From JBOFIQ01 sp051654905 (GTDB taxonomy: Bacteria; Actinomycetota; Actinomycetes; Propionibacteriales; Propionibacteriaceae), in NCBI GenBank assembly GCA_051654905.1, contig JBOFYY010000122.1:1-6605 (forward strand): a stretch of 6,605 nucleotides of DNA, written 5' to 3'. The notes under the pieces are model-generated. The model was not told the origin of the DNA. It made no database searches and saw only the letters and a list, made by a program, of their open reading frames with translations. The translations under genes and the position numbers were made by a program. Each line of letters starts with the position of its first letter. The first letter of the stretch is position 1. Below are positions 1 to 6,025 of this stretch, piece by piece.

Positions 1-2282
1 TTGTGATGACCTAAAGCACAAGCAAGAAAAGCTGGTGGAAGATTGAATCGACTGTTGGACGGAATTTCGTTGACATCAGCAACAAGACGCACCAAAACAT
101 CAACGACTTTGTCCAAGTCACGAGCAATAGCCTCTTCAAGGACTTTTCCAGTCATGTTGGCGAATTTTTCTTCATCTTGTCGAATGTTCTCAAACATTTG
201 AATGATATCAGGTTCTTTCCATGTGTTGATGAAGCTCAAATTCATCTCATTTTCTATCGTGATTTTGTGTTGAGGGCCAAGCTCGGTTATCATCTTGTTG
301 ATTTCGCTCTGATTGTGTGAGTGGAAATCGATCGAAGATTTTTCGATGAAGAACTCAACAAGATTGCTGGGGATCGGGATTTCAAGGCACTTTTGGAGCA
401 ACAAGAAAAACGGGCTTTCTGACTCTGAGTTTAGCGTGTTTGGATTGCAACCGTTGACCAACATCGTTCTGATCATTTTTGAAACTTCAGTGAAATTATC
501 GCTGTTCAGTTGATTTATGAGGTAGTGCAGGTGGTTGTCGCCGTTCTCAGACTGCTGATTGAGAATCATGGAAAAGTGAGCGCCAAGAAGATTGTCATTT
601 GATGATTGTTGACCAGCTGATTGCAGAAGTGCGAGAAGATTTTCCAAGCTGAGTGATGTGATGGCATAGTAAAGGGGGTAAATGCCATCAGAGTTTTTCT
701 GTGAATTTAAATGTATTTATTATTTTTTATGTTCATCGCTTAAAAAACATTAATGTTAGGGACCATGCCAATATTACGTCACGCTGAAAATGGCTATTTT
801 CGACCCCTCCCCCCCCCCAGGAAACGCTAAAAGCGCCATCTACTCCATACAAAAAATGCTCTTAGTAACGCTCGGTAAGCCAACCCCCTCCCCCCTCCTA
901 GCGTTACGTAATATTGTCATGATCCCTTATCTACATAGTTATTTTTTTCAAGCGGTAAACATCAAATATGATATGCGAAAAGCTCTTTAAAATTAATCTC
1001 CATACAATAAAAAAATAATATAAAAAATTTATGGAAATTAAAAATTCAAGCTATTTAAACGACAAAAGAATCTTTTTGTTAAAAACTCAACAATCGTATT
1101 TAATTTCCCATTAAAAGTATTTTGACTGGAAAGTGTTTACAAAGACATTAACTAAAATATTTCTGACCCTCCTCTTCCATTTTTTGCGGCTTTAAATTGA
1201 ATGGAAGCTTTGCTCTTTTTTTACTTCTAATTTGGCAAGCCCCCAAATGTATGAATATTTTTTGCGTGAATGTCTGTTTTGTACAGCAGGGTATTTGAAT
1301 AACTTTCTTGAAAATTCAAATGATTTTTTTAAAACTTACGTCATGTTTTTAAAATAGGAAGATAAGTAAAGAATAATCTGGCAGCAAACAAATTCGTTTT
1401 GGAACATTCATTACATTATGCGAAGAGAAAAATATGATCAAGTAAAATCTTCAATGTTCGTTTCTGTCAGAGCCCCATTGAAAATTTGTAGCATTCTTTC
1501 AAGAATCATCATCTCAATTCCATGTTCGTGAACACTTCAAAAACTAAGTAGAAAAAACTTGAAACCGCGTGAATATGTATGTTTAATCAAAGAAAACTCA
1601 GGCTCTAGAAGGTCCATTCTGAAAGCGTGGAAAATTTTCAGGACACTCACCAATACCATCACATTTTCTCTCTCCGCTTTGCATCCTTCACATATGCATG
1701 TGAGAAGAAAAAATGAAAGTGTGCGTGAGAATTTATTCATTCCAATGGTATTGGTTGAAGCAGTGTCCTGAAGATTTTAATTGGCCCTTCTAGAGCTTAA
1801 GTGTTCTTTGGTTTAACCAAAAAGTCATTTTTCCTTGGTTTTACAGAATTCAGAATACTCTAAATTTTTACAAGTAACAATCAAATTTGAAGAGTTTTGA
1901 AATAAATTTCAACCGTGAGAAAATGAATCCAAAATAAAATTAACACTTTCAACGCCCTAAAAAATTTGAATTCTCACCTGATAAAACTTTGATCCATTTT
2001 CAAGACACAAATCGATACACTTTCTTGAATTTGAAGTCTGCAAAACTTTTTCAAAAGTCGACAGCCCTTGAAAACAGTCCAACTTCTGGTCCGGAGCAAT
2101 TTTCAATTCATTTAAGATAAATTGAAACTGAAAAACATTTTTTGTCTCGACAACTTCTGAGAGAAAATCCTAAGTTGAAAATGAAAAGGTAATTAAAAAG
2201 TCATAAAAATGATATGAAAAAAAAAAACTATTTTTAAGAACTTCTATTTTTAACATCAGCTCACCTCCATCTCAGACTCCAT
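1..2282 (-). CDS. Ankyrin-repeat protein, three exons, 3' end beyond the window
   Basis: The coding exons, read on the minus strand, are 2282-2265 (6 codons), 2169-1978 (64 codons) and 698-1 (232 codons plus 2 bases). All junctions are phase 0 with GT donors (GAG|GTGAGC, CAG|GTGAGA) and AG acceptors (aacttAG, ttcacAG). The ATG at 2282-2280 is the first after an in-frame TGA. The joined frame has 302 residues and no stop, and exon 3 is open over 698 bases. Ankyrin-like units are degenerate: residues about 43-96 (CIDLCLENGS, then NSDGIYPLYYAI directly across the exon 2/3 junction), 122-198 (NGDNHLHYLI, then MLVNGCNPNTLNSESESPFF) and 254-302 (KVLEEAIARDLDKVVDVL to LPPAFLACALGHH). No signal peptide or membrane segment is visible, so a cytosolic scaffold or protein-binding role is inferred. 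Continuity of the repeat across the junction strongly supports the splicing. The partners and specific function are unknown. Confidence 0.85.
756..929. mobile_element. PIF/Harbinger-type MITE with TTA target duplication
   Basis: Terminal inverted repeats of 27 bp run from 759-785 and 926-900 and match at 24 of 27 positions. Both start GGGA and include the shared run CAATATTACGT. The element itself is 759-926 (168 bp). It is flanked by the direct repeat TTA at 756-758 and 927-929. A 3-bp TTA duplication with TIRs starting GGG is the hallmark of PIF/Harbinger elements. The interior holds C-rich tracts (about 805-818 and 883-897) and has no transposase frame, so the element is non-autonomous. 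The ORF at 790-990 crosses the element boundary and is not a gene. Confidence 0.8.
1587..1812. repeat. Long imperfect inverted repeat (fold-back element) in intron 2
   Basis: The two halves pair around a centre near 1699. The arm GCTCTAGAAGG[T/G]CCA at 1602-1616 pairs with 1782-1796 at 14 of 15 positions. TTCAGGACACT (1637-1647) pairs with 1762-1772 exactly, and ACCAATACCA (1649-1658) pairs with 1746-1755 exactly. Further out, TCAAAGAA at 1587-1594 pairs with the CCAAAGAA complement near 1805-1812. The centre includes the near-palindrome CACATATGCATGTG. The overlapping ORFs on the two strands here (1537-1740 and 1559-1771) are products of this symmetry. It is probably an old hairpin-type transposon. 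No clear target duplication was found. Confidence 0.7.
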
Positions 2283-2308
2283 TTCGATTTCTTCGAACTC
2301 TCAATTGA

Positions 2309-2345
2309 AACTGAACCGACCGACGTCTTTATTCACTCATTTAAA
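2309..2345 (-). promoter_or_regulatory. Putative core promoter of the ankyrin gene
   Basis: On the minus strand an arthropod-type initiator, TCAGTT, lies at 2314-2309, with the predicted +1 A at 2312. That gives a 30-nt leader before the ATG at 2282. A TATA-like ATTTAAAT lies upstream, with TTTAAAT at 2345-2339 starting at about -33. The spacing is close to expected but the TATA match is weak. The call rests on motif and position only. Confidence 0.4.
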
Positions 2346-2474
2346 TCGAAACCTTCACAAAAAAAACTCGTAGCACAAGAAAAAAATGAAAAGAATCCGA
2401 ATTATTTGGTGATCTCCAAGAAACCAGCACTTAATGAAAAGAACAAAACAAGTCTTGATGAGTTGGAAATCAAC

Positions 2475-2480
2475 TTTATT
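2475..2480 (-). terminator. Polyadenylation signal AATAAA for the trefoil-like gene
   Basis: TTTATT on the plus strand reads AATAAA on the minus strand, 97 nt past the TAG stop at 2579-2577. It is the nearest canonical signal downstream of the secreted-protein gene. Cleavage would fall around 2450-2465. That is only about 140 bp before the predicted start of the ankyrin transcript near 2312, so the two minus-strand genes are closely packed. Confidence 0.6.
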
Positions 2481-2576
2481 AATGAAAACACACAAAAAAT
2501 CTCACTAAAAATCGCATTTAAATGTAAATCTCAAATTTTATACTCTAGTGAATTGTTAAAAGCTTTTAACATTCTA

Positions 2577-3527
2577 CTAATCTTCTAATCTTGATACGAT
2601 TGATCCCTTTTCCGGACTCACTATCCAGACGCATGTGTCGTCGCAAGGTGAAGTTTCTCGCCAATTGAAAACTTTTCTGCGTTTTCCTTCCACGTAAGAA
2701 CTGTAACCAGCGTAGAAATATTCACCGCGATCTTTGCTTTTCAACATGATTTCATTCTCGCCTTGAATCTCAACGATCCATCGTTTTTCGTCGGAAGTTT
2801 CTTTGCCCCATGTGTAAACATTTCTTCTGGATTTATCGTAAGCTAAAGAGTCATCGCCAGCGTAGAACGACTCATTATACTCGGCGTTTTTGATGAAGAA
2901 AGTTTTCCCATCATCGTCAGTTGAAAACTCCCAAATCCCAACTGGATCGCGGCCACCGGGAAGCCAAGTGTACACTGACCGCCTGTCATCATCAACTTCA
3001 TTGTCGTAAACTACGTACAGGTACTCGCCTTCATGGTACTTGTTAAACAAATGGGTTTTTGAGCTCCAAATAAGCGTGACAATGCTGAGCGGCAAATTCT
3101 TGACCATATTTGAGAACTCTTCGTAGAGTTTTGTGTAGTTTTGAGGCTCTTTCATGGTTTCGAGTTCTTGAGTTTTGTTTTGATATTTTTCCGTCACAAT
3201 CTCTTTGCTACTTTCTTTGGAATCTTTGTCAGATTTTTCTGTGACACTTTCCGTTTTTTCCAATTCTTCAGCTTCGATAATTTTCTTCAATTCATCCATC
3301 GCTTCTTTGATTTGAATTGCAAGCGGAAAACTGGCATTTGAATTCAAAGTATTCTTCTCGACCAACTGACTGTAGTAATTTTTGCAAGCGACCAAAGTTA
3401 TATTTAAAGCTTCAAAGTTCCATGCTGTAACTTCATCGTCTATAATTTCGTTGTCAATCAAAGCATCGCCAGCAAACGATGATCCGAAAATAAAAAACAA
3501 ATAGAGAACGCCAGTGAAACGCTTCAT
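2577..3527 (-). CDS. Secreted protein with three beta-trefoil-like RR-x-V-Y/F-x-W repeats
   Basis: This is a single-exon frame of 316 residues. Residues 1-20 are a signal peptide (MKRFTGVLYLFFIFGSSFAG), so the product is predicted to be secreted. There are five N-x-S/T sequons, at N42, N64, N117, N130 and N218. Residues about 36-90 look helical. Residues 85-125 are an E/K/S-rich low-complexity linker. The C-terminal half holds three repeats of about 50 residues, at 158-208, 209-258 and 259-308. Each has an aromatic strand (EYLYVV, ESFYAG, EYFYAG), then RRSVYTW at 182-188, RRNVYTW at 234-240 or RRKVFNW at 283-289, then a second Trp at 199, 250 or 301. Threefold symmetry at this period suggests a beta-trefoil (lectin- or fascin-like) fold. 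Ligand and role are unknown. C295 and C299 may form a local disulfide. Similar repeats recall secreted proteins of lower Diptera, but I cannot verify this here. Confidence 0.9.
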   Translation of the reverse strand: MKRFTGVLYLFFIFGSSFAGDALIDNEIIDDEVTAWNFEALNITLVACKNYYSQLVEKNTLNSNASFPLAIQIKEAMDELKKIIEAEELEKTESVTEKSDKDSKESSKEIVTEKYQNKTQELETMKEPQNYTKLYEEFSNMVKNLPLSIVTLIWSSKTHLFNKYHEGEYLYVVYDNEVDDDRRSVYTWLPGGRDPVGIWEFSTDDDGKTFFIKNAEYNESFYAGDDSLAYDKSRRNVYTWGKETSDEKRWIVEIQGENEIMLKSKDRGEYFYAGYSSYVEGKRRKVFNWRETSPCDDTCVWIVSPEKGSIVSRLED

Positions 3528-3548
3528 CTTCGCTCAAAACACAAAACA

Positions 3549-3577
3549 AACTGACTCAAAGACGATGAAAATTTAAA
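3549..3577 (-). promoter_or_regulatory. Possible core promoter of the trefoil-like gene
   Basis: The minus strand carries an initiator-like TCAGTT at 3554-3549 (+1 A near 3552), which would leave a 25-nt leader before the ATG at 3527. A TTTAAAT box lies at 3577-3571, starting at about -25, which is closer than the usual -31. The assignment is therefore weaker than for the two plus-strand genes. Confidence 0.3.
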
Positions 3578-3867
3578 GAGCTGAGCGTGGATTCTTGGAA
3601 GATGAAAAGAAATCCGGTTTTATTTTGCTTTTGTGTTGATATTGGGCTTTAAGCTCTTTTTGGAGTTAGATGATCATTCAGGTGAATTATTTTGATGAGC
3701 TTTGGTGAATTTTCAGTGTTACGAGAAGGTCATGTGATAAAACTGGAAGATCAGTGATTATGGAAATGAAAATTCATGTTTTGGTCATTACCCTTTATTA
3801 ACCTCCATTGTTTTCCGGCATGGACGTTTTTGAACTTCGCTTCATCATCGTCAACATCGTTAGTTTG

Positions 3868-3944
3868 TTATCAGTTGTATATGAGATCGTGGGGCTGTAA
3901 AAATTTTGCTATAAAAGTGGCGCAAAAACTTTATGAATTTAGTC
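3868..3944 (+). promoter_or_regulatory. TATA/Inr core promoter with upstream GATA-type site
   Basis: TATAAAAG lies at 3910-3917. An initiator-like TTAGTC lies at 3939-3944 with the predicted +1 A at 3941, exactly 31 bp from the first T of the TATA box, which is the canonical spacing. The leader to the ATG at 3969 would be 28 nt. TTATC (reverse complement GATAA) at 3868-3872 is 42 bp upstream of the TATA box and is matched by the same arrangement at the 5447 gene. Confidence 0.7.
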
Positions 3945-3968
3945 TTGTTTTCACCACCCAGAAAAGCC

Positions 3969-4436
3969 ATGAAACGCAAAGTCTTAGCCATCATTTTGGT
4001 CATTTGGTTGATTGCAATCTGTGTAAAAAATATTTATTGAAATATTTCAACATGAAAGTATAAAAGAAGTTTTTCTAGGAAGGTTCGCCGGTTGTCACCG
4101 ATAAAAGTCTTGGAGAGAAAAGTGAAAGCATTGAAGAAGTCCGTCAAGAACTTCAGGAATTGAAACGCGTTACGCGTCAGGTGAGAAAACATCAGGAATC
4201 AATCGTCAGCTTTTGATGAGCAATTTTGAGAAAAAAACTCGACAATTTCAATTGAATTTTACTTTTTCAAAATCAAGTGTCCATTCTCTGGAGGAGGTGG
4301 GGGTCCTGGTCCATTTGGAGGTGGTCCATTTGGAGGAAACGGAAATGGACCAAACATGACACAAATTCTTGGTGGAATTCGTCAAGTGTTGGACATTTTG
4401 GACCAGGCACAAAACAATCGCAATGATCTGGCTTAA
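3969..4436 (+). CDS. Small secreted Gly/Pro-rich protein, 104 residues, three exons
   Basis: The exons are 3969-4022 (18 codons), 4079-4180 (34 codons) and 4278-4436 (52 codons plus TAA). Introns of 56 and 97 nt are phase 0, with TGT|GTAAAA to TTTTCTAG and CAG|GTGAGA to AATCAAG. Exon 1 is a signal peptide (MKRKVLAIILVIWLIAIC). Exon 2 starts with EGSPVVTDKS and continues with a charged, probably helical stretch that has a dibasic KR at residues 47-48. Exon 3 opens CPFSGGGGGP and has a PFGGG-like repeat to about residue 77, a sequon at N78 (NMT), and a C-terminal helix containing ILGGIRQVLDILDQAQ. A TATA/Inr promoter lies 5' and AATAAA 3'. The last acceptor has a weak pyrimidine tract, but it gives a frame that closes cleanly. 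A secreted peptide, hormone precursor or cuticle/immune factor are all possible. I do not recognise the family. Confidence 0.82.
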
Positions 4437-4526
4437 ATGCGAAGTCAGTCATGAAATAATAATTTTTTCCAACAATCACATACAACAGGAAAATCAAATG
4501 AAAAAAAATGTAAAACCCAAATATGA

Positions 4527-4532
4527 AATAAA
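4527..4532 (+). terminator. Polyadenylation signal AATAAA of the Gly-rich secreted gene
   Basis: AATAAA lies 91 nt downstream of the TAA at 4434-4436 and defines an AT-rich 3' UTR of about 100 nt. The long minus-strand ORF over this area (4273-4548) is antisense to exon 3 plus this UTR and is not considered a gene. Confidence 0.65.
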
Positions 4533-4621
4533 ATTTTAAACAGAACAAACTTTTGGATTTTTACTTTATTTTCCAACTACATTTTGACCCCCGCCCCTCT
4601 TTCCCGCTAGGGACTGTTCCG

Positions 4622-4708
4622 TGTTTTTTGGCATTTTTTGACCTCCTTCCGACTCCCTCTCTTTCAAGATCGTCTAAATTAGTAGACCTCCTGAAGCGTA
4701 GACGTAAT
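4622..4708 (+). mobile_element. Degenerate MITE remnant, inverted relative to a copy at 5945-6025
   Basis: This sequence aligns in the same order with the reverse complement of 5945-6025. Shared blocks are GTTTTTTG[G/C]CATTTTTTGACC, CAAGATCGTC[T/C]AAA, and GACC[T/C]CCT. Near its right end, ACGTAATAAT reversed reads ATTATTACGT. This resembles the ATTACGTCACGC part of the TIR of the MITE at 759-926, and suggests a related Harbinger-like family. The C-rich stretch with CCCGCTAGGGAC at about 4605-4616 may also belong to it. No intact ends or target duplication can be defined. Confidence 0.5.
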
Positions 4709-4886
4709 AATTGAACATCTTCTGCTGAATTCTTTCAATCAATATCAGTGGTTTTCAAACAATATTTAGATGTTTTTTTCAAGTCGCAAATAAAAAGCTT
4801 TGAGGATTAAATTAAACAAGTATTAAGCAAAAAAAAAAAACATTTAAGAACGCATTGAACCACAGTCACCTTAAGCAAAATTTCCC

Positions 4887-4981
4887 TATAGAGGTCTGGG
4901 CGCAGAATAAAAAAATCAAAATGAGATTCTCGATTGCAAAGAGAACTTTGATTTTTTTTACTCTGCGCCCAGACCTCTATA
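4887..4981. mobile_element. Short hairpin MITE with near-perfect arms and TA flanks
   Basis: The arms 4887-4920 and 4947-4981 are reverse complements except for one substitution and one extra A in an A-run. Each begins TATAGAGGTCTGGGCGCAGA, read inward. The loop is about 26 nt, itself partly self-complementary (ATTCTC against GAGAAC). A TATA at each end fits a TA target duplication of the Tc1/mariner kind with an element of about 91 bp. Outside the arms, GTCACCTT (4865-4872) and AAGGTGAC (4988-4995) form a second inverted pair, so the true element may be about 131 bp. No transposase is encoded. Confidence 0.75.
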
Positions 4982-5341
4982 CTGGAAAAGGTGACCTTGA
5001 TTAAATCTGATTAAACCCCTTGAAACACTTTGAAACACATAGACTTTTACATCATGGGGGCCAAAAAATTTTCCCTTTGGTCCCCTACAAAGTGAACTTC
5101 ATTAGCCACTTATTTTCTTTGAAAAAATTTCTTTTTTTTGAACCAAACCTCTTATAATCAACAACCAAGATGAAAACAATGAAAAATAATTTTTCGCGGA
5201 ATTGAATAATTCTTTTTTCCTGGTGTTCAATGCAAGTCCATCAGATAAAGTTAACATGGGTCATTGAAAGTACATGCATTCACTGGAACTAATTGCTTTG
5301 ATATTTCACCCTTCATGACTTTTTAAGGTCAGCCAATTTGC

Positions 5342-5418
5342 TTATCTTTTGATATCAATCTGTGGTTATTTCTGAGTTTTTTCTATAAAACAGAAAGCAA
5401 ATCCAAAATGTTTCATTC
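5342..5418 (+). promoter_or_regulatory. TATA/Inr core promoter with upstream GATA-type site
   Basis: TATAAAA lies at 5384-5390. A perfect arthropod initiator, TCATTC, lies at 5413-5418, and its +1 A at 5415 is 31 bp from the first T of the TATA box. The leader to the ATG at 5447 would be 32 nt. TTATC at 5342-5346 (within an AAAAGATAAG match on the other strand) starts 42 bp upstream of the TATA box. The spacing is identical in the promoter of the Gly-rich gene. Confidence 0.75.
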
Positions 5419-5446
5419 TTTCTAGGAAAAACTGACAAGCTGAACA

Positions 5447-5744
5447 ATGAAGTTTAAAATTTTCTTACTTTGTGTTTTATTGTGTACTTTTGTGGTGAGA
5501 AACTTGCGAAAGTTGTGATAAAAAAAAACAACCCGAGTTATATCCCCCATAGATTGTTGAATCGGTTCCAATAGTTGCTGAAAAGAAATCGCAAATTGTT
5601 GGAGAACCTAAAGAAAGGCCATTGGATGTTCGTGATCTCCTAATGATCGCTCGAAATGTCATCGACTTACTTTTGACTGTCACAAACAGTGACAACAGCG
5701 ATCGAATGATCCACAAAAGAGAACATGAGTTGAATGATTTGTGA
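5447..5744 (+). CDS. Small secreted protein, 79 residues, two exons
   Basis: The exons are 5447-5494 (16 codons) and 5553-5744 (63 codons plus TGA). The 58-nt phase-0 intron has donor GTG|GTGAGA and acceptor CCCCATAG. Exon 1 is almost exactly the signal-peptide core, MKFKIFLLCVLLCTFV. The mature part begins near IVESVPIVAEKKSQ and continues through a proline/lysine-rich linker (GEPKERPLD). An amphipathic helix with DLLMIARNVIDLLLTV follows, then an NSDNSD stretch and a charged tail with KR (HKREHELNDL). The mature part has no cysteines. The TATA/Inr promoter lies 5' and AATAAA 25 nt after the stop. The post-signal motif and helix resemble those of the 104-residue secreted protein at 3969-4436, so a paralogue relationship is inferred. 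The family is unrecognised and its function unknown. The antisense ORF at 5477-5716 is a shadow of exon 2. Confidence 0.82.
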
Positions 5745-5768
5745 AAGAATCCATGTAAAGAAATTCTA

Positions 5769-5774
5769 AATAAA
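5769..5774 (+). terminator. Polyadenylation signal AATAAA of the 79-residue secreted gene
   Basis: AATAAA begins 25 nt after the TGA at 5742-5744, which implies a very short 3' UTR of about 45-50 nt. Confidence 0.6.
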
Positions 5775-5944
5775 ATGAAATATTTGGAAACTGGAATATA
5801 AAGTTATTATGTTGGTACCTAAAACACGTCATCTGAAAGGCTGTTCATTTATTACATCCATGCTCTAGTAGGTTGGGAGTCGGACCGATTTGGACGTCAC
5901 AGATAAAGATTTTATAAGGTTTTTTTTTTGTGGAATTTCATCTT
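5775..5944. other. Intergenic gap, mostly unassigned
   Basis: No reading frame or RNA gene is visible. The segment GGGAGTCGGACCGA near 5876-5889 shares a 10-base word (GGGAGTCGGA) with the reverse complement of the 4622-4708 remnant. Transposon-derived sequence may therefore extend leftward from 5945. Confidence 0.4.
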
Positions 5945-6025
5945 TTTTCATGGAGGTGACGATGTAGGGGGTCACCAATTTTGGACGATCTTGGACGAGG
6001 GGTGGTCAAAAAATGGCAAAAAACG
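5945..6025 (-). mobile_element. Second copy of the degenerate MITE remnant
   Basis: Read on the minus strand, this stretch matches 4622-4708 over several blocks in the same order. These include a poly-T/GCCATTTTTTGACC block, CAAGATCGTCCAAA and GACCCCCT. About seven bases are missing relative to the other copy just before CAAGATCGTC. It directly abuts the tandem repeat region on its right. Both copies lack recognisable ends. Confidence 0.5.

Larger units (their letters stand above)
699..1977 (-). other. Intron 2 of the ankyrin gene, 1279 nt, host to transposon relics
   Basis: The intron is bounded by a GTGAG donor (1977-1973) and a TTCACAG acceptor (ending at 699). It is AT-rich and has no coding exon that I can support. 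It contains a 168-bp MITE next to the 3' splice site end (759-926) and a long imperfect inverted repeat (about 1587-1812). Between them, 930-1580 is AT-rich sequence in which I recognise nothing. It is more than ten times longer than the other introns in the window, partly through these insertions. Confidence 0.8.
3528..3968. other. Divergent intergenic region between two secreted-protein genes
   Basis: This 441-bp stretch separates the start codons of the minus-strand trefoil-like gene and the plus-strand Gly-rich secreted gene. It therefore holds both promoters head to head, with predicted start sites about 390 bp apart. GATA-type motifs occur at 3735-3740 (TGATAA) and 3868-3873 (TTATCA). 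The plus-strand ORF at 3776-4063 runs through the promoter into exon 1 of the next gene in another frame and is not credible. Confidence 0.6.
4437..5446. other. Intergenic region with two transposon relics, no gene seen
   Basis: Apart from the 3' UTR at its left and the promoter at its right, this 1-kb gap holds a degenerate transposon remnant (about 4622-4708), a poly(A) run near 4829-4842 and a hairpin element (4887-4981). The stretch 5000-5340 shows no reading frame, RNA gene or repeat that I recognise. Confidence 0.6.

Noticed and set aside
313..513. Plus-strand ORF of 66 codons
   Set aside because: It lies antisense to ankyrin exon 3, whose open frame covers all 698 bases and fits the spliced gene.
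790..990. Plus-strand ORF of 66 codons
   Set aside because: It runs from inside the MITE into flanking intron sequence, and its composition comes from the C-rich tracts.
1537..1771. Overlapping ORFs on both strands
   Set aside because: They mirror each other because the region is an inverted repeat. There is no promoter, splice context or family resemblance.
2406..2588. Plus-strand ORF of 60 codons
   Set aside because: It covers the antisense 3' end and UTR of the trefoil-like gene and has lysine/asparagine-rich random composition.
3141..3341. Plus-strand ORF of 66 codons rich in Phe
   Set aside because: It is the antisense shadow of the E/K/S-rich linker of the secreted protein.
3776..4063. 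Plus-strand ORF of 95 codons, the longest on the plus strand here
   Set aside because: It crosses the TATA box, the predicted start site and the exon 1/intron boundary of the Gly-rich gene in a different frame.
4273..4548. Minus-strand ORF of 91 codons
   Set aside because: It is antisense to exon 3 and the 3' UTR of the Gly-rich gene. The plus-strand reading has a signal peptide, splice sites and polyadenylation signal.
5477..5716. Minus-strand ORF of 79 codons
   Set aside because: It is antisense to exon 2 of the small secreted gene, and its apparent hydrophobic parts are complements of real codons.
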